Assembly (NCBI GenBank): GCA_036821645.1
Contig: DAISJD010000015.1
Location: 1 to 39,731 of the forward strand
Source of the DNA: DAISJD01 sp036821645
Lineage (GTDB): Bacteria; Pseudomonadota; Alphaproteobacteria; ATCC43930; CGMCC-115725
DNA: 39,731 nt
Reading direction: 5' to 3'
Shown: piece after piece, positions 32,116 to 39,731 of the stretch
How positions within the stretch are numbered: position 1 is the first letter of the stretch
How the letters are laid out: each line of letters opens with the position of its first letter
Made by a program: the position numbers and the translations under genes
The notes under the pieces: generated by a model
The model's input: only the letters and a program-made list of their open reading frames with translations
Database searches by the model: none
Told to the model about the DNA's origin: nothing

Positions 32116-32805
32116 CTAAAACCCGGTCGTGTCGGTAAAGACTTGCGCCGGCGCGTCTTCCAGCAGGATGACAAGCGGTCTGAACCAGATGGCCGCACTG
32201 TCGCCGCCGGCCGAGACGTAGCTGATGCGCAGGGTCCGATCGGCATTGCAGAGTTTGAACCCGCCGGTCAGGCCATAAGCCCAAACCGCCCGGACCAAAT
32301 AGGGTTTGAGGTGGCGATTATGCAGGCGCAGATTGGCGGCAAGAGCCCGTTGCTGACGGGCCTCCGTCTTGACCTTGGCAATGGCCCCCAGGACGGGGTC
32401 TTGGGCCAATATATCGAGACGGTCGGCCTCGTTTTCGGCGGTGACCGCGCTCAGCGCACTGAGATAGTTCGTGCTGATCCCGTTCGGCACCCAAAAAGGC
32501 AGGCTCTCGGGGGCGAGGGGGACGATCGGCGTTTTGTCCAGCAGTTGGGCTGCGTCGGCGAGCTTGGTCTGATCGATATCGTAGATCCGTTGGGTTTCGA
32601 CGGGCGTGCATTGGTCGCCCTCGGTGCCGACGCGCGGATCGGCCCCCCACCAGGGCACCGGATCGACCCCGACATAGGCGGGGACGGGGGGCAGGGCCTC
32701 GAACGCGCCCACCGGGGCAGCCGCGATCGCCGAAAAAAGCCCAATGAGGCAAAAACGAACAAGGAAACGGTCAAGAAAGTCAGTCACGAGTCTCGTCCAA
32801 CGCAT
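32116..32805 (-). CDS. Secreted protein of unknown function at the end of the Pho operon
   Basis: A 229-aa protein with an N-terminal hydrophobic segment (FLVRFCLIGLFSAIAAAPVGAFEA) that looks like a signal peptide, so it is likely periplasmic. The mature part is globular: VPWWGADPRVGTEGDQCTPVETQRIYDIDQTKLADAAQLLDKTP, then a helix-rich middle and FKLCNADRTLRISYVSAGGDSAAIWFRPLVILLEDAPAQVF. Two Cys (in GDQC and FKLC) could pair. Not recognised. The start (ATG 32805, or GTG 32787) lies within the 3' end of phoB, so it is co-transcribed and probably coupled with the phosphate regulon. Confidence 0.75.
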   Translation of the reverse strand: MRWTRLVTDFLDRFLVRFCLIGLFSAIAAAPVGAFEALPPVPAYVGVDPVPWWGADPRVGTEGDQCTPVETQRIYDIDQTKLADAAQLLDKTPIVPLAPESLPFWVPNGISTNYLSALSAVTAENEADRLDILAQDPVLGAIAKVKTEARQQRALAANLRLHNRHLKPYLVRAVWAYGLTGGFKLCNADRTLRISYVSAGGDSAAIWFRPLVILLEDAPAQVFTDTTGF

Positions 32806-33472
32806 AGCCGGCGGAACGCACCGTCCGGATGATGTCGACATCGCTCGGGCTGTTCAGGGCTTTGCGCAGGCGGCGAACATGGACATCGACGGTACGGGGT
32901 TCAACATACACGTCATGGCCCCAAACCGCATCCAACAATTGCTCCCGCGAAAAAACCCGGCCCGGATGTTCCAAGAAGAAGCGTAGCAGACGAAACTCGG
33001 TTGGGCCAAGATGGATCGGTCGTCCATCCCGCGTGACGCGATGAGCGGCAAGATCGATCGACACATCGGCAAAGGTCAGGGTTTCTTCCGACGCGTCGGG
33101 TTTGGCCCGCCGGATGACGGCGCGGACCCGGGCGATGAGTTCGCTCGGGCTGAAGGGTTTGGTGATGTAATCGTCGGCACCGCTATTGAGGCCACGGATT
33201 TTGTCGGCTTCTTCGCCGCGCGCCGTCAACATGATGATCGGCAGGGCCCGCGACTGGGGGGACCGACGGATCTGACGGCAAACCTCGATGCCGGAGACGA
33301 GCGGGAGCATCCAGTCCAACAGCACGACGTCGGGTTTGCGTTCGGCGATTTGCACCAGGGCCTCTTCGCCATCGGCGGCCTCGCAGACGCCGAATCCTTC
33401 TTTTTCAAGATTATAGCGCAGCAACGTGACGAGCGGAGCCTCGTCTTCGACGATCATGACCAACGGTTTCAT
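32780..33472 (-). CDS. phoB: Phosphate regulon response regulator
   Basis: A 230-aa OmpR-type transcription factor activated by PhoR. The receiver has phospho-acceptor Asp53 in VVLLDWMLP, the conserved Thr in MLTARGEE and the Lys in YITKPF. The winged-helix domain (about 130-228) has LGPTEFRLLRFFLEHPGRVFSREQLLDAVWG and EPRTVDVHVRRLRKAL. The DWMLP signature and the operon position identify PhoB. Its ATG overlaps the phoU stop (ATGA). It should bind the Pho box before pstS. Confidence 0.96.
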   Translation of the reverse strand: MKPLVMIVEDEAPLVTLLRYNLEKEGFGVCEAADGEEALVQIAERKPDVVLLDWMLPLVSGIEVCRQIRRSPQSRALPIIMLTARGEEADKIRGLNSGADDYITKPFSPSELIARVRAVIRRAKPDASEETLTFADVSIDLAAHRVTRDGRPIHLGPTEFRLLRFFLEHPGRVFSREQLLDAVWGHDVYVEPRTVDVHVRRLRKALNSPSDVDIIRTVRSAGYALDETRD

Positions 33473-34233
33473 TGTGCATCGTCCTTGTCGTCGGGTTCGT
33501 CGCTGAGGCGATGGGCGTGGCTGCCTTCTTCGATCAGGGCCAAAGACGTGCTGGATCGATCGCGTTTCGGCCGCGCCTCTTGCAGCGGGGTGCCATGGAT
33601 CAGGTAATAGACCGTTTCGGCGATATTGGTCGCATGGTCGCCGATCCGTTCCAAATTCTTTGCCATGAACAGCAGATGGGTGCCTACGGTGATGCTGCGC
33701 GGGTCTTCCATCATATAGGTCAACAGTTCGCGAAACATGCCGGTATAAAGCTCGTCCAACTCTTCATCGCCGAGCCAGACCTGCATCGCCTTGTCCGAAT
33801 CGCGCTTGACGTAGGCGTCCAGCACGTCTTTCGTCAAGGTCTGGGCAAGCTTGCCCATGCGCCCGATGGCATTGGCCGGTTTGACCACGGGGGCTTGGTT
33901 GAGGGCGATCGATCGTTTCGCCACATTGGCGGCATAGTCGCAGATCCGTTCGAGATCGGCGGAAATTTTCAGCGCAGAAATGATTTCGCGCAGATCCCGC
34001 GCCATCGGTTGGCGCAGGGCCAACAGCCGGATCGACAGGGCTTCGACGTCTTTTTCCAGATTATCGACGACCGCGTCGAGGCCGACGACTTCGGCGGCGA
34101 GATCGCTATCCCGTTTGACGACGCATTGAATGGCGTTGGCGATTTGGCTCTCGGCCATGCCACCCATCCGAATGATGGTATTGTTCAGCCGGTTCAGCTC
34201 TTCATCATAGCTTTTGATGATATGGTCGGACAT
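33469..34233 (-). CDS. phoU: Phosphate signalling protein PhoU
   Basis: A 254-aa cytoplasmic helical protein of two three-helix bundles that links the Pst transporter to PhoR and keeps the regulon off when phosphate is ample. The two metal-binding E/DxxxD motifs are ERICDYAANVAKR and ERIGDHATNIAE. A charged C-terminal tail follows (SDEPDDKDDAQ). ATG 34233 has AGGAGAG upstream. Lies between pstB and phoB. Confidence 0.97.
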   Translation of the reverse strand: MSDHIIKSYDEELNRLNNTIIRMGGMAESQIANAIQCVVKRDSDLAAEVVGLDAVVDNLEKDVEALSIRLLALRQPMARDLREIISALKISADLERICDYAANVAKRSIALNQAPVVKPANAIGRMGKLAQTLTKDVLDAYVKRDSDKAMQVWLGDEELDELYTGMFRELLTYMMEDPRSITVGTHLLFMAKNLERIGDHATNIAETVYYLIHGTPLQEARPKRDRSSTSLALIEEGSHAHRLSDEPDDKDDAQ

Positions 34234-34283
34234 GGTTCACTCTCCTGATCCGGCAGATCCACGGCAATGGGTGTGGGCCTGGG

Positions 34284-35147
34284 TCAGCCGAAACGGCCGG
34301 TAATGTAATCTTCGGTGCGTTTGTTGGTCGGGTTGGTAAAGACGGTTTCCGTCTCGTTGAACTCGATCAATTCGCCAAGATACATGAAGGCCGTATAGTC
34401 GGAACTGCGGGCGGCCTGTTGCATGCTGTGGGTGACGATCACGATGCAATAGTCGGATTTCAATTCTGAGATCAGCTCTTCGACCTTTTGGGTCGAGATC
34501 GGATCCAGCGCCGAACACGGTTCGTCCAGCAGCAGAATTTCAGGCTTGACCGCGATGGCGCGGGCAATGCAAAGCCGTTGTTGTTGACCGCCGGACAGGC
34601 CGAGGCCGCTTTGCTTCAACTTATCTTTGACCTCGTTCCATAAGGCGGCACGGCGCAGGGCCGATTCCACCCGATCATGCATCTCGCTGCGCGGCAAACG
34701 TTCGTAGAGATTGATGCCGAAGGCGATATTGTCGTAGATCGACATGGGAAACGGCGTCGGTTTCTGGAACACCATGCCGATTTTGGCGCGCAGCAGGTTG
34801 AGATCGATCTTCGGGTCGAGGATGTTTTTGCCGTCGACCAGAATTTCGCCGGTTGCCCGTTGTTCGGGATAGAGATCGTACATCCGATTGAAACAGCGCA
34901 GCAAAGTCGACTTGCCGCAGCCCGACGGCCCGATAAAGGCCGTCACTTTTTTATCGAATAACGCCATATTGATGGTCTTTAAGGCTTCGTACTTCTTGTA
35001 ATAGAAGCGCAAATCCTTGATTTCGATTTTTTTGACGAGAGTCTCGGCTGCCGCCGTGGGGGCTGTCGGTTGAGCCTCTTTGCCCGTCCCGGCTCCCGTT
35101 GGGGATGCAGCCGACAAAACGTTGGTTTTTAAGGGTTCTGCGGTCAT
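34284..35147 (-). CDS. pstB: Phosphate ABC transporter ATP-binding protein
   Basis: A 287-aa ATPase of the high-affinity phosphate importer. Walker A is GPSGCGKST (about 73-81), signature LSGGQQQRL and Walker B ILLLDEPCSALDP. The N-terminal ~38 residues are Ala/Pro/Thr-rich and absent from minimal PstB (~250-260 aa). They may be a linker, or the true start may lie further in. The ATG overlaps the pstA stop by four bases. Confidence 0.97.
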   Translation of the reverse strand: MTAEPLKTNVLSAASPTGAGTGKEAQPTAPTAAAETLVKKIEIKDLRFYYKKYEALKTINMALFDKKVTAFIGPSGCGKSTLLRCFNRMYDLYPEQRATGEILVDGKNILDPKIDLNLLRAKIGMVFQKPTPFPMSIYDNIAFGINLYERLPRSEMHDRVESALRRAALWNEVKDKLKQSGLGLSGGQQQRLCIARAIAVKPEILLLDEPCSALDPISTQKVEELISELKSDYCIVIVTHSMQQAARSSDYTAFMYLGELIEFNETETVFTNPTNKRTEDYITGRFG

Positions 35148-36007
35148 CGTTTGGCGCTCAAAGATGAGAGGGAACGGGCGATGATATTCAGGAACAAGAT
35201 TGATGCCGTGACCAGCAACGCCCCGCCCCAGGCAAGACGATGGAGGTTTTCATAGGGGCTGTTGGCAAATTCGAAGATCGTGACCGGCAGGCTCGCGACG
35301 GGACCCGCGATGGTATTGATCCAGTTTTGCGCCGTGCCCGAGGTAAATAACAGCGGTGCCGTTTCCCCGCTGATCCGGGCGAAGCCCAGCATGACCCCGG
35401 TCAGCATGCCTTGAAAGGCCGCCTTGTAACAGACGAGGCTGATCATCTTCCATTTTGGGGTGCCAAGGGCGGCGGCCGCCTCGCGCAGGCTGTTCGGGAC
35501 CAAAGACAGCATGTCGAAGGTCGTGCGCACGATGACGGGAATGACCAGAATCGAGAGGGCAATCGCCCCGGCATAGCCGGAATATTGATGGGTTGGGATG
35601 ACGACGGCATTCCAAATGAACACGCCGACCACGATGGAAGGGGCCGATAGCAGAATGTCGTTCACAAACTGAATGACGGTTGCAACCCGGCTCTTCCCGC
35701 CATATTCGACGAGGTAGGTTCCGGCCATGATCCCGATCGGGGTGCCGATCAGCATCGCCAACAGGGTGATGATGATCGATCCGATGATGGCATTGCCAAG
35801 TCCGCCGAGATCGTTGCCGGCCGGTGTGCGCTGAATGAAGAGATCGAGATTGATGGCACTGAGACCATTATAAAGCAGGGTATAGAGGATGGCCCCCAGA
35901 ATGATCAGGCCAAGACTGGTCATGGCCAGGGTCGTCGCCATGATGATGTTGTTCTGCGCCCGCCTGCGGCGATAACGGATCTGGTTGAAACTGGCATTGC
36001 CGGTCAT
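35144..36007 (-). CDS. pstA: Phosphate ABC transporter permease PstA
   Basis: A 287-aa inner-membrane permease with six helices. The N-terminal helix is TLAMTSLGLIILGAILYTLLYNG; the EAA-like coupling loop is LREAAAALGTPKWKMISLV, which contacts PstB. It forms the channel with PstC. The start follows the pstC stop by three bases with AGGGGG upstream. Confidence 0.96.
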   Translation of the reverse strand: MTGNASFNQIRYRRRRAQNNIIMATTLAMTSLGLIILGAILYTLLYNGLSAINLDLFIQRTPAGNDLGGLGNAIIGSIIITLLAMLIGTPIGIMAGTYLVEYGGKSRVATVIQFVNDILLSAPSIVVGVFIWNAVVIPTHQYSGYAGAIALSILVIPVIVRTTFDMLSLVPNSLREAAAALGTPKWKMISLVCYKAAFQGMLTGVMLGFARISGETAPLLFTSGTAQNWINTIAGPVASLPVTIFEFANSPYENLHRLAWGGALLVTASILFLNIIARSLSSLSAKR

Positions 36008-36010
36008 GGT

Positions 36011-36991
36011 TCAGCCCCCTGCCTGGCGGTGCATGCGGCTCAGCATGTATTTTGCGGCGGCCAGCACGATAAAGGTGATGACGAAGAGGAGAAGACCGAG
36101 GGCCACCAAGGCCGACGAATAAAGATCGGTGGTCGCCTCGGCGAATTCATTGGCGAGTGCCGAAGAAATCGTCTGCCCCGGCGCCAAGAGCGAGGTCGAA
36201 TAGCGTTGCGCGTTGCCGATCACGAAGGTGACGGCCATGGTTTCCCCCATGGCGCGGCCGAGGCCGAGCATGATCCCGCCGACGACACCCGCGCGCGTAT
36301 AGGGCAAAACGATGTTCCAGACCACTTCCCATGTGGTGCAGCCGAGGCCGTAGGCCGATTCCTTCAACATGGGCGGCACGGTTTCGAACACATCGCGCAT
36401 GATGGACGAGATGAAGGGCAAAATCATGATCGCCAGAATGAACCCGGCGGTCAAAATGCCGACGCCGTAGATTGGACCGTTGAACAGGAGATTCAGGCCC
36501 GGAATGGGGGCCGTTACGGCCAACAGAGACGGTTCGACATAGTTTTTCATGAAAGGTACGAAAACCAGAAGACCCCACATGCCGTAAATGATCGACGGGA
36601 TGCCGGCCAACAGTTCGATCGCGATCGACAAGGGGCGCTTCAACAGCGGCGGGCAGAGTTCGGTGATGAAGACGGCGACGCCGAAACTGATCGGAACGCC
36701 GATGATCATGGCGATGATCGAGGTGACGAGGGTGCCGTAGATCGGTATTGCGGCCCCAAAGATTTCCGTCACAGGGTTCCAGGTATAGGTCGTGATGAAG
36801 GCAGGACCGAATTTTTGGAAGGCAGGCCAAGCCCCAATGATCAAGGAGGCGATGACACCGCCGAGGATCGCCAAGACGAGTGCTGCGAAAAACAGGCTGC
36901 TTGACTGAAACAGGCGATCGTAAAGGGCCTGTGGACCGCGCAGACGCAACGGTGTCTGCTCATGACGGATATCGACCAAGGAAGGCTCCAC
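36011..36991 (-). CDS. pstC: Phosphate ABC transporter permease PstC
   Basis: A 326-aa permease with six helices (first LFFAALVLAILGGVIASLIIGAWPAF). The coupling loop is LKESAYGLGCTTWEVVWNIVLPYTRAGVVGGIMLGLGRAMGETMAV. It pairs with PstA. The start is a GTG with a weak ribosome site. A stem-loop separates it from pstS, so its expression is probably set below that of pstS. Confidence 0.95.
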   Translation of the reverse strand: MEPSLVDIRHEQTPLRLRGPQALYDRLFQSSSLFFAALVLAILGGVIASLIIGAWPAFQKFGPAFITTYTWNPVTEIFGAAIPIYGTLVTSIIAMIIGVPISFGVAVFITELCPPLLKRPLSIAIELLAGIPSIIYGMWGLLVFVPFMKNYVEPSLLAVTAPIPGLNLLFNGPIYGVGILTAGFILAIMILPFISSIMRDVFETVPPMLKESAYGLGCTTWEVVWNIVLPYTRAGVVGGIMLGLGRAMGETMAVTFVIGNAQRYSTSLLAPGQTISSALANEFAEATTDLYSSALVALGLLLFVITFIVLAAAKYMLSRMHRQAGG

Positions 36992-37023
36992 CCAAAAGGG
37001 TTAATGTCTTGCATGCACGATCC

Positions 37024-37062
37024 GAAACCGGGCGGCCTTCGCCCTGAAAACCACCCGGTTTC
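37024..37062 (-). terminator. Stem-loop between pstS and pstC
   Basis: GAAACCGGG (37024-37032) and CCCGGTTTC (37054-37062) form a perfect 9-bp stem enclosing a second small hairpin, GGGCG/CGCCC. There is no T tract, so it is more likely a 3'-end stabiliser of pstS mRNA or a partial block. This would explain high binding-protein and lower permease levels, as in many binding-protein operons. Confidence 0.65.
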
Positions 37063-37071
37063 TACCCGATT

Positions 37072-38121
37072 TTACTTGGTCCAGATGGCCTTGCCGGCCG
37101 TGTCCTTGATCGTTTCTTTCCAGGTCTTTTCGATCAAGTCGACGACGGAGGCGGGCATCGGCACATAGTCGAGCTCAAGGGCTGCCTTTTGGCCGTTCTT
37201 GAAGGAATAATCGAAGAACTTCAAGGCTTCATGAGCGGCTTCGGGCTTTTCCTGCGTGGTGTTCATCAAGATGAACGTGGCGGCAGTCATCGGCCAGCTT
37301 TCCTTGCCGGGCTGATTGGCGAGCACCAGTTGATAACCCGGCGCATGGGCCCAGTCGGCATTGGCGGCGGCGGCCTCGAAGGTCTTGGCCGTCGGTTGCA
37401 GGAAGATGCCTTCCTTATTCGACAATTGCGTGTAGGTCAGCTTGTTTTGCTTGGCGAAGGCAAACTCGACATAGCCGATCGCCCCTTCGGTCTGGCTGGT
37501 GATGTTGGCAACGCCGTCATTCCCCTTGCCGCCGATCCCGCTCGGGAATTGGACGGACGTATCGACCCCGACCTTTTCTTTCCAATCGGGGGTCACGGCA
37601 GCGAGATAATAGGTGAAGTTATAGGTCGTGCCCGACCCGTCCGAGCGATAAACCGGCGCAATGGCGAGATCCGGTAACTTGATGTCTTTGTTGATCTCGG
37701 CGATTGCCTTGTCGTTCCATTTGGTGATCTTGCCGAGATAGATGTCGGCGATGAGCTGGCCCGTCAATTTCAATTGACCGGCTTCGATGCCCTTCAGATT
37801 GACGACCGGCACGATGCCGCCCATGACCATCGGCCATTGGACAAGACCGGACGTACCCAATTCCTTCGGATCGAGCGGCTTGTCCGTGGCACCGAAATCA
37901 ACGGTCTTTGCTTTGATCTGCTTGATGCCGCCGCCAGAACCGATTGCCTGATAGTTCAGGGCGACGTTCGAAATCTTTTTATAGTCGTCGGCCCATTTGG
38001 CATAGAGCGGGGCGGGGAATGTGGCACCGGCGCCGGAAATATCGGCAGCCTTGACGGGGGAGGCGAGCGATACGGTGGCGCACAAAAACGCCCCCATGAG
38101 CGTCTTACCGAAAGCAGTCAC
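37072..38121 (-). CDS. pstS: Phosphate-binding periplasmic protein
   Basis: A 349-aa substrate-binding protein with a signal peptide (MTAFGKTLMGAFLCATVSLASPVKA). The binding-site segments are GAGATFPAPLYAKW, YQAIGSGGGIKQI, DFGATDKPL and PVYRSDGSGTTYNFTYYL, typical of PstS. It delivers phosphate to PstC/PstA. The start is a GTG with AGGAG seven bases upstream. It is first in the operon, behind the Pho box. Confidence 0.97.
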   Translation of the reverse strand: MTAFGKTLMGAFLCATVSLASPVKAADISGAGATFPAPLYAKWADDYKKISNVALNYQAIGSGGGIKQIKAKTVDFGATDKPLDPKELGTSGLVQWPMVMGGIVPVVNLKGIEAGQLKLTGQLIADIYLGKITKWNDKAIAEINKDIKLPDLAIAPVYRSDGSGTTYNFTYYLAAVTPDWKEKVGVDTSVQFPSGIGGKGNDGVANITSQTEGAIGYVEFAFAKQNKLTYTQLSNKEGIFLQPTAKTFEAAAANADWAHAPGYQLVLANQPGKESWPMTAATFILMNTTQEKPEAAHEALKFFDYSFKNGQKAALELDYVPMPASVVDLIEKTWKETIKDTAGKAIWTK

Positions 38122-38197
38122 GGGTGATCTCCTATTGTTGAACGCGATGCCGCCTTTAAACCGGACCCGCGCTTGTCATAGGGGATACAGCGTAAGT

Positions 38198-38215
38198 ATT
38201 ACATTTTTATGACAG
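38198..38215 (-). promoter_or_regulatory. Pho box of the pst operon
   Basis: On the minus strand CTGTCAT-AAAA-ATGTAAT matches the PhoB consensus in nearly every position, with its half-sites 11 bases apart. It lies 77 bases before the pstS GTG. PhoB bound here should switch on pstS through phoB, plus the gene after it, in phosphate starvation. Confidence 0.85.
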
Positions 38216-38332
38216 TTTTATGGTGGCTCCGGGTCATATCGGATGCTGAAATCATCCGGAATTATGCCTTGCCCAACAATATCAAGATATTAAAACGGAT
38301 GACCCTGCGGTCGGACCGGGCCTGCCTAGACT

Positions 38333-38374
38333 TTCGGCAAAAACCGAAGACCTGCCGTGAATTAGGTCGGCAGG
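38333..38374 (-). terminator. Two small hairpins at the phoR 3' end
   Basis: CCTGCCG/CGGCAGG (38351-38374) spans the phoR stop, followed on the minus strand by TTCGG/CCGAA (38333-38348) with a TTTTT loop. Together they could limit read-through from phoR into pstS. No clean T tract ends either stem. Confidence 0.35.
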
Positions 38375-39731
38375 ACCGGGACTGCAACGCGCAGATGTAC
38401 GGTGAACGTACTACCATCTCCCAACTCGCTGTCAATCTCTAAAATGCCGCGATGCCGGTTGATAATGTGCTTGACAATGGCAAGGCCGAGTCCCGTGCCG
38501 CCCATGGCGCGCGATCGCGCCGTATCGACGCGATAGAATCGTTCAGTCAGGCGCGGCAGATGGACCCGGGCAATGCCTTCGCCCTGATCGCGCACGCTCA
38601 AGGCGAGACCGGGTTTCAGTTTCGCCGATGGCTTGATTGCGACCGTGACGCGTGTATCCTTGCGCGCATATTTGATCGCATTGTCGAGCAGGTTTTGCAG
38701 GACCTGCATCAATTCGTCGGGATCGGCAATGACGGGCGGCAGCGGGCCGTCGATATCCAAGGCGAAGCTGATATTGCGCGTCTTGGCGCGCAATTCCAAC
38801 CCTTGCAGGACGGCGGTCAGAATCGGCACAGCCTGGACATGGGCGGTCGGGGGCAGGTGCTCGTTCAGTTCGATTCTGGAAAGGGACAGCAAATCGTCGA
38901 CGAGGCGGCTCATGCGCGTCGCCTGTTGGTGCATGATGGTCAAGAACCGGGTCTGCGCTTCGGGGTCGTCGGCGGCGGGTCCCTGAATCGTCTCGATGAA
39001 GCCCAACAGACTGGCCAAGGGGGTTTTGATCTCGTGGCTTGCATTGGCGACGAAATCGGCCCGCATCTGTTCCGCGCGTTTCAACGAGGTAAGGTTGGTG
39101 AAGCTCAGCAACAGGGCGTAACCGGCCTCCGGATGGTCGGTGAGCGCCTGAAGATGGGCGCGCAGATGTTGATCGACCGACAGGGTCATATCGAAATCGA
39201 TGATGCGGGTCTCGCCGCTGCGCAGGGCCGCATCGGCGGCATTGAGCAGGCTTGGATTGCGCACGGCCACGGCGAGATCGCGGCCCAAAGCCTCGCGGCC
39301 GAACAATTGATGGGCGGCCTCGTTCATGCGCACGGTTTCACGCTGTTGATTCAACAGCAGAATCGGTTCTGGCAGAGCATCGAGGACGTGATCGGATCCG
39401 GCCAGCGCCGATTCAAGCCGCCGCACACGCTGGCGATAGGCGCGGTTGAGGCGCAGGATGCCGAGCCACAATTCGTTGACCATGGGGCTTGAACTGCGAA
39501 CGATCGGCACGGGCCCTTCGAGATCGGCAATGACCGCATCGACAGCAGCGGCGACCATTTCCACCCCATTCAGAAAATTGCGCACGACGAGTGCTTGAAC
39601 CAGGACGATGATGAGCGCAGCGCCGAGCGCCCACCAAAAATCGAGCGCACCGACCAGGACCAGCCCGGCAAAAACGCACAAGATCACCCCAACCGCAAGG
39701 AAGGTCGATAGAATGAGGCGAGGCCAGGGGA
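38362..39731 (-). CDS. phoR: Phosphate regulon sensor kinase PhoR, N-terminus beyond right edge
   Basis: A membrane histidine kinase. The frame stays open to the window edge (codons P-W-P-R-L-I-L-S before a GTG at 39687), so the true start is outside. Two N-terminal helices are visible (LILSTFLAVGVILCVFAGLVLVG and WWALGAALIIVLVQALVV), then a PAS-like segment (ALPEPILLLNQQRETVRMNEAAHQLFG). The dimerisation/phosphotransfer helix has FVANASHEIKTPLASLLGFIETI, with the phospho-His. The ATPase domain has N box LLDNAIKYA, G1 DQGEGI, F box ERFYRV and G2 GGTGLGLAIVKHI. It partners PhoB, encoded about 5 kb downstream on the same strand. Confidence 0.93.
   Translation of the reverse strand, partial: PWPRLILSTFLAVGVILCVFAGLVLVGALDFWWALGAALIIVLVQALVVRNFLNGVEMVAAAVDAVIADLEGPVPIVRSSSPMVNELWLGILRLNRAYRQRVRRLESALAGSDHVLDALPEPILLLNQQRETVRMNEAAHQLFGREALGRDLAVAVRNPSLLNAADAALRSGETRIIDFDMTLSVDQHLRAHLQALTDHPEAGYALLLSFTNLTSLKRAEQMRADFVANASHEIKTPLASLLGFIETIQGPAADDPEAQTRFLTIMHQQATRMSRLVDDLLSLSRIELNEHLPPTAHVQAVPILTAVLQGLELRAKTRNISFALDIDGPLPPVIADPDELMQVLQNLLDNAIKYARKDTRVTVAIKPSAKLKPGLALSVRDQGEGIARVHLPRLTERFYRVDTARSRAMGGTGLGLAIVKHIINRHRGILEIDSELGDGSTFTVHLRVAVPVLPT

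Overview
The window looks like a chromosomal segment of a G+C-rich alphaproteobacterium, most likely Rhodospirillales. The reasons are the RibA with a long non-catalytic N-terminal half, the phoR / pstSCAB-phoU-phoB cluster, the murJ-trpS pair and the DUF2244 protein. I cannot name the genus. No rRNA, tRNA, CRISPR array, transposase or integrase was seen. All assignments come from reading motifs by eye; no database search was possible.

Layout. 1-2 kb: a partial unknown gene and ribA, both leftward. 2.1-4 kb: an orphan OmpR-type response regulator with a possible Pho box upstream, then an MBL-fold hydrolase. 4-7.4 kb: a small membrane protein, a secreted serine hydrolase of the beta-lactamase/esterase type, and a TPR-like protein. 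7.5-11.9 kb: a leftward vitamin B12 uptake operon headed by a clear cobalamin riboswitch. Its order is btuB, an unrecognised 200-aa protein (start overlapping the btuB stop), a BtuM-like membrane transporter and a dedicated tonB. 12.0-17.1 kb: a rightward export operon of the YbhG-F-S-R type behind a perfect 26-bp palindrome. 17.2-19.7 kb: a tandem universal stress protein, a GNAT acetyltransferase and an alpha/beta-hydrolase-like protein. 19.9-21.7 kb: a secreted S53 (sedolisin/kumamolisin) protease.

21.7-24.06 kb is a strikingly A+T-rich island. It holds an OhrR-like MarR regulator and a secreted alpha/beta hydrolase. The hydrolase promoter carries a perfect 34-bp palindrome. 24.06-28.2 kb: a RskA-type anti-sigma factor, its ECF sigma factor, trpS and murJ. 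28.3-29.9 kb: dapB and msrA, convergent. 30.0-31.6 kb: a two-gene restriction-modification cassette (C5 cytosine methyltransferase plus HNH endonuclease) of lower G+C, abutting a DUF2244 gene. 32.1-39.7 kb: the phosphate regulon. phoR (running off the right edge) is followed by a Pho box, then pstS-pstC-pstA-pstB-phoU-phoB and a co-transcribed secreted protein of unknown role.

How the genes work together. The Pho cluster senses and imports phosphate, and the Pho-box-like site before the orphan regulator may tie that gene to the same signal. The B12 operon is a complete outer-membrane-to-cytoplasm route without BtuCDF: BtuB and TonB cross the outer membrane and BtuM the inner one. The unknown protein between them is the most interesting candidate for a new function. 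The two palindromes before the YbhGFSR operon and the island hydrolase are strong candidate operators. The first has no regulator gene beside it; the second lies less than 1 kb from a MarR gene.
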